The notes beneath the pieces are model-generated. The model had not been told where the DNA came from and searched no databases. It saw nothing but the letters and a program-made list of their open reading frames with translations. A stretch of DNA of 10,879 bases, from NCBI GenBank assembly GCA_027484885.1, contig JAIXSD010000206.1, positions 1-10,879 of the forward strand, written 5' to 3'. A program made the translations under genes and the position numbers. Of this stretch, positions 9,006 through 10,879 are shown piece after piece. Positions within the stretch are counted from its first letter, which is position 1. Each line of letters starts with the position of its first letter. The DNA is from Rubrivivax sp. (GTDB lineage Bacteria; Pseudomonadota; Gammaproteobacteria; Burkholderiales; Burkholderiaceae_C).

Positions 9006-9896
9006 TCAGTGCGCGTCGTGCGCCTGGCCGGTGTAGATCAGGGTCAGCATCATGAAGATGAAGGCCTGCAAGGTGATGATCAGGATGTGGAACAGCGTCC
9101 ACACCGTGCCTGCCACCAAGTGACCCAGACCCAGCCAGAAGCCGCCCGACAAGGGGTTCAGCTCCCAGGCCCACACACCGCCCATCAAGGCAATCAGCAT
9201 GAACACCAGTTCGCCGGCAAACATATTGCCGAACAGTCGCATGCCGTGAGACACGGTCTTGGCCGCGAACTCGATCATCTGCATCAGGAAATTGATCGGA
9301 TACAGGAACCACTTGTCGCCGAAGGGCGCAGCCAGCAGTTCATGCGTCCAGCCGCCAATGCCCTTGATCTTCACGCTGTACCAGAAGCACACCAGCAGCA
9401 CGCTGGTGGACAGGCCCAGGGTGGTCGACAGGTCGGCCGTGGGCACAACACGCATATAGGCGTGGTGTGCGTCATGGCCCATGGCGGCGTAAGCATGCGT
9501 CCAGGCAGCCGGCAGCAGATCGACCGGCAGCATGTCCATGAAGTTCATCAGGAAGATCCAGACGAAAACGGTCAGCGCCAGGGGCGAGATCACCTTGCGG
9601 CTGGCGGCGTTGTGGATCACGCCCTTGGCCTGGTTCTCGACCATTTCGGCCAGGATTTCCACGGCGGCCTGGAAGCGACCCGGCACGCCCGAGGTGGCCT
9701 TGCGCGCAGCGCGCCACAGGAAGAAGCAGCCGATCACGCCCAGCAGCACCGAGTAGATCAGCGAGTCGAGGTTGAACAGGCTGAAATCGACGATGTCGGT
9801 TTGCTTGACCGCTTGGCCCGCAAAGTTCACTTGCATGTGCTGCAAGTGATGCTGGATGTATTCGCCCGCGTTCGGCGCGTGTCCTTCGGCTGCCAT
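9006..9896 (-). CDS. atpB: F1Fo ATP synthase subunit a
   Basis: A 296-residue membrane subunit that forms the two proton half-channels beside the c-ring. The essential arginine is Arg220 in SHGMRLFGNMFAGEL (equivalent to E. coli aArg210). Other channel residues visible are Glu229 and, in the last helix, His270 and Gln277. Five or six hydrophobic segments are present, from about residue 45 to 289. Length is slightly above E. coli (271), and the His-rich N-terminus (IQHHLQHMQVN) is as in other Burkholderiales. ATG 9896 starts two bases after the atpI stop (TGA CA ATG), with only a weak GGAA upstream, so coupling to atpI translation is likely. Confidence 0.98.
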   Translation of the reverse strand: MAAEGHAPNAGEYIQHHLQHMQVNFAGQAVKQTDIVDFSLFNLDSLIYSVLLGVIGCFFLWRAARKATSGVPGRFQAAVEILAEMVENQAKGVIHNAASRKVISPLALTVFVWIFLMNFMDMLPVDLLPAAWTHAYAAMGHDAHHAYMRVVPTADLSTTLGLSTSVLLVCFWYSVKIKGIGGWTHELLAAPFGDKWFLYPINFLMQMIEFAAKTVSHGMRLFGNMFAGELVFMLIALMGGVWAWELNPLSGGFWLGLGHLVAGTVWTLFHILIITLQAFIFMMLTLIYTGQAHDAH

Positions 9897-9898
9897 TG

Positions 9899-10609
9899 TC
9901 AGTTTCCGTCCCGCTTGGCGTGGCTTGCGGCCACGCGATTTTTGCTGAAACGACCCTGCAGGAGCAGGGCCACCCAATTAACTTTCAAACACCCGATCAG
10001 CCCAACCAGCAATGCTGGCCAGTACAGCCCGGGCATCCATTTCGCAGCCGCCGCCAAGATGGCAACGGCCAACATAATCTTGATCAGCTCCCAGAACATG
10101 AAGCCCAACACCGCAGCGCCAGGAATCCCCCTGAAGAGCCCGGTCATGCCCCATGCCATCAAGGCATTGGGCAAAACCACCGCAGCCACGCCACACAGGG
10201 CAGACCGCGCTTTTTCCATTCCGCCCAGGCCGCTGTCGCCCATCAACCAGGCGCCCAGCCCCCAGAGCACGGTCAGCAGCACACCGATCACGGCCTGCGC
10301 CCCCACCACCCGCCAGGGCGACAAAGGCGGATGCTGCGCCACCAGAGCTTGAGCCTCCTCACGCGTGAGCGTCTTGAAAGCAGCCTCGGCGACCCCATCC
10401 TGGGAACCATCCTCAGACACCTCGTCATCCCAAGCCAGCTGCCTGAACTTGCGCTCAGGCACAGACCCCGGCGACAGGGTCAGCGAACTTGCAGGCTGGG
10501 CTGTTTTCGAACCTTCGGCTGGGCTGGGCTTTGGCGATCGCTCTGACCGCTGCTCCCTCGCCTTGGCACCCGAATGTCCGCCCAGTTCATCGCCTTCAAA
10601 TTCGCTCAT
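9899..10609 (-). CDS. atpI: ATP synthase assembly protein I, with a long hydrophilic N-terminal region
   Basis: A 236-residue AtpI/UncI-type membrane protein, first gene of the operon. The family assists assembly of the c-ring and may affect Mg2+ handling. Four hydrophobic segments are visible at about 103-122, 138-157, 166-188 and 196-217. The third contains FWELIKIML with an acidic residue and a Lys three positions later, the typical AtpI pattern. Residues 1-95 are hydrophilic, rich in Ser, Pro, Glu and Lys, and probably disordered, making the protein almost twice as long as E. coli AtpI (126). ATG 10609 is chosen because the in-frame TTG at 10639 would lie at or upstream of the predicted transcription start. 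No clear Shine-Dalgarno precedes it, which fits low expression of this accessory protein. Confidence 0.88.
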   Translation of the reverse strand: MSEFEGDELGGHSGAKAREQRSERSPKPSPAEGSKTAQPASSLTLSPGSVPERKFRQLAWDDEVSEDGSQDGVAEAAFKTLTREEAQALVAQHPPLSPWRVVGAQAVIGVLLTVLWGLGAWLMGDSGLGGMEKARSALCGVAAVVLPNALMAWGMTGLFRGIPGAAVLGFMFWELIKIMLAVAILAAAAKWMPGLYWPALLVGLIGCLKVNWVALLLQGRFSKNRVAASHAKRDGN

Positions 10610-10641
10610 GAATGGATGACGGCTGTCGGCAAAACCCAAAG

Positions 10642-10670
10642 ATTATATGTGGAAACCCGTAGCCTGGGAA
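10642..10670 (-). promoter_or_regulatory. Sigma70-type promoter of the atp operon
   Basis: On the minus strand the -10 box is a perfect TATAAT (10647-10642). The -35 box is TTCCCA (10670-10665), 4 of 6 matches to TTGACA, with a 17-base spacer. Transcription should begin around the G residues at 10635-10637, giving a leader of about 26-28 bases before ATG 10609. It is the only strong promoter-like site upstream of the nine atp genes. Confidence 0.65.
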
Positions 10671-10764
10671 AGCCAGCGCCACCGGGAGCCCTCCCAAACC
10701 CCTGCCGCAGCCCATCGCCCGAGGCCGATAAACCGATGCCCAGCAGGCGTCAAAGCGCCCGCCG

Positions 10765-10785
10765 GCCGGCCTTTCCAGGCCCGGC
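10765..10785. repeat. GC-rich inverted repeat upstream of the atp promoter
   Basis: GCCGGCCT (10765-10772) and AGGC-C-CGGC (10777-10785) can pair around a TTCC loop with one bulged C. The surroundings (10757-10788) are almost pure G/C, so several pairings compete. No T run follows on either strand. It may be a trace of an upstream gene's 3' end or have no role. Confidence 0.25.
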
Positions 10786-10844
10786 GGCATGATCTTCACA
10801 GACCATGACTTTTGGCTGACAGCCCTGCAAAAACGAAGGGCATG

Positions 10845-10865
10845 GGCGCCCGATTTTGGGGCGCC
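10845..10865. repeat. Inverted repeat near the right edge, possible weak terminator
   Basis: GGCGCCC (10845-10851) and GGGCGCC (10859-10865) form a perfect 7-bp stem with a 7-base AT-rich loop. Read on the minus strand, it follows a TGA at 10874-10872 that might end a gene lying beyond the window, and a TTTTT run comes about 11 bases after the stem. That would make it a weak terminator between an upstream minus-strand gene and the atp promoter. No protein can be judged from the few bases left. The stretch 10671-10879 otherwise holds no gene I can support. Confidence 0.3.
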
Positions 10866-10879
10866 TGCGGCTCAGAGCT

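Noticed and set aside
9009..10352. Open frame of about 450 codons opposite atpB and atpI
   Set aside because: Antisense shadow with very high His and Gln content, crossing two real genes.
10596..10799. A 67-codon open frame on the minus strand over the atp promoter
   Set aside because: It overlaps the predicted promoter and the atpI start in another frame, has no Shine-Dalgarno and no recognisable sequence.

Overview
The window is a housekeeping region of a high-GC betaproteobacterium. The organism is most likely a member of Burkholderiales, in the Comamonadaceae / Roseateles-Rubrivivax neighbourhood. That assignment rests on the wording of the AtpB, AtpE and AtpF proteins and on the Burkholderiales-type AtpI; it comes from memory of those families, not from a search. 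No mobile element, CRISPR array, tRNA, rRNA or phage gene is visible.

Layout. Positions 2-520 (+) hold the 3' part of a small TPM-domain protein gene that enters from the left edge. It runs tail to tail into a class I PPK2 polyphosphate kinase gene (509-1348, -), and the two overlap by 12 bp. A short divergent spacer leads to a predicted lipoprotein gene (1514-1978, +), closed by a strong intrinsic terminator (2002-2030). A D-hexose-6-phosphate mutarotase gene (2070-2951, -) lies convergent to it. From 3080 to 10609, all on the minus strand, lies the complete F1Fo ATP synthase operon in the standard proteobacterial order atpI-atpB-atpE-atpF-atpH-atpA-atpG-atpD-atpC. A good sigma70-type promoter sits at 10642-10670 and a hairpin terminator at 2993-3029. 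The remaining right edge (about 10671-10879) shows only GC-rich inverted repeats and no convincing gene.

How the genes work together. AtpB, AtpE and AtpF form the membrane Fo sector (a, c-ring, b). AtpH, AtpA, AtpG, AtpD and AtpC form F1 (delta, alpha, gamma, beta, epsilon). AtpI is the accessory assembly protein. All catalytic and proton-path residues that I checked are present (alpha and beta P-loops, a-subunit Arg220, c-subunit Asp60), so the enzyme should be a normal proton-driven synthase. PPK2 and the mutarotase also act on phosphate or sugar-phosphate energy metabolism, but the sequence gives no evidence that they are functionally tied to the ATP synthase.

Most interesting signal. I see no undescribed system. 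What stands out is the non-coding architecture inside the operon. Perfect inverted repeats of 7 bp or more occur in exactly three gene junctions (atpE-atpF, atpA-atpG, atpD-atpC). These are the main junctions where the downstream subunit is needed in clearly fewer copies than the upstream one. A 27-nt pure pyrimidine tract precedes the Shine-Dalgarno of atpE, the subunit needed in most copies. atpF starts with GTG and has its Shine-Dalgarno partly inside a hairpin. Together these look like stoichiometry-tuning RNA elements, a hypothesis that can be tested by comparison and by probing.
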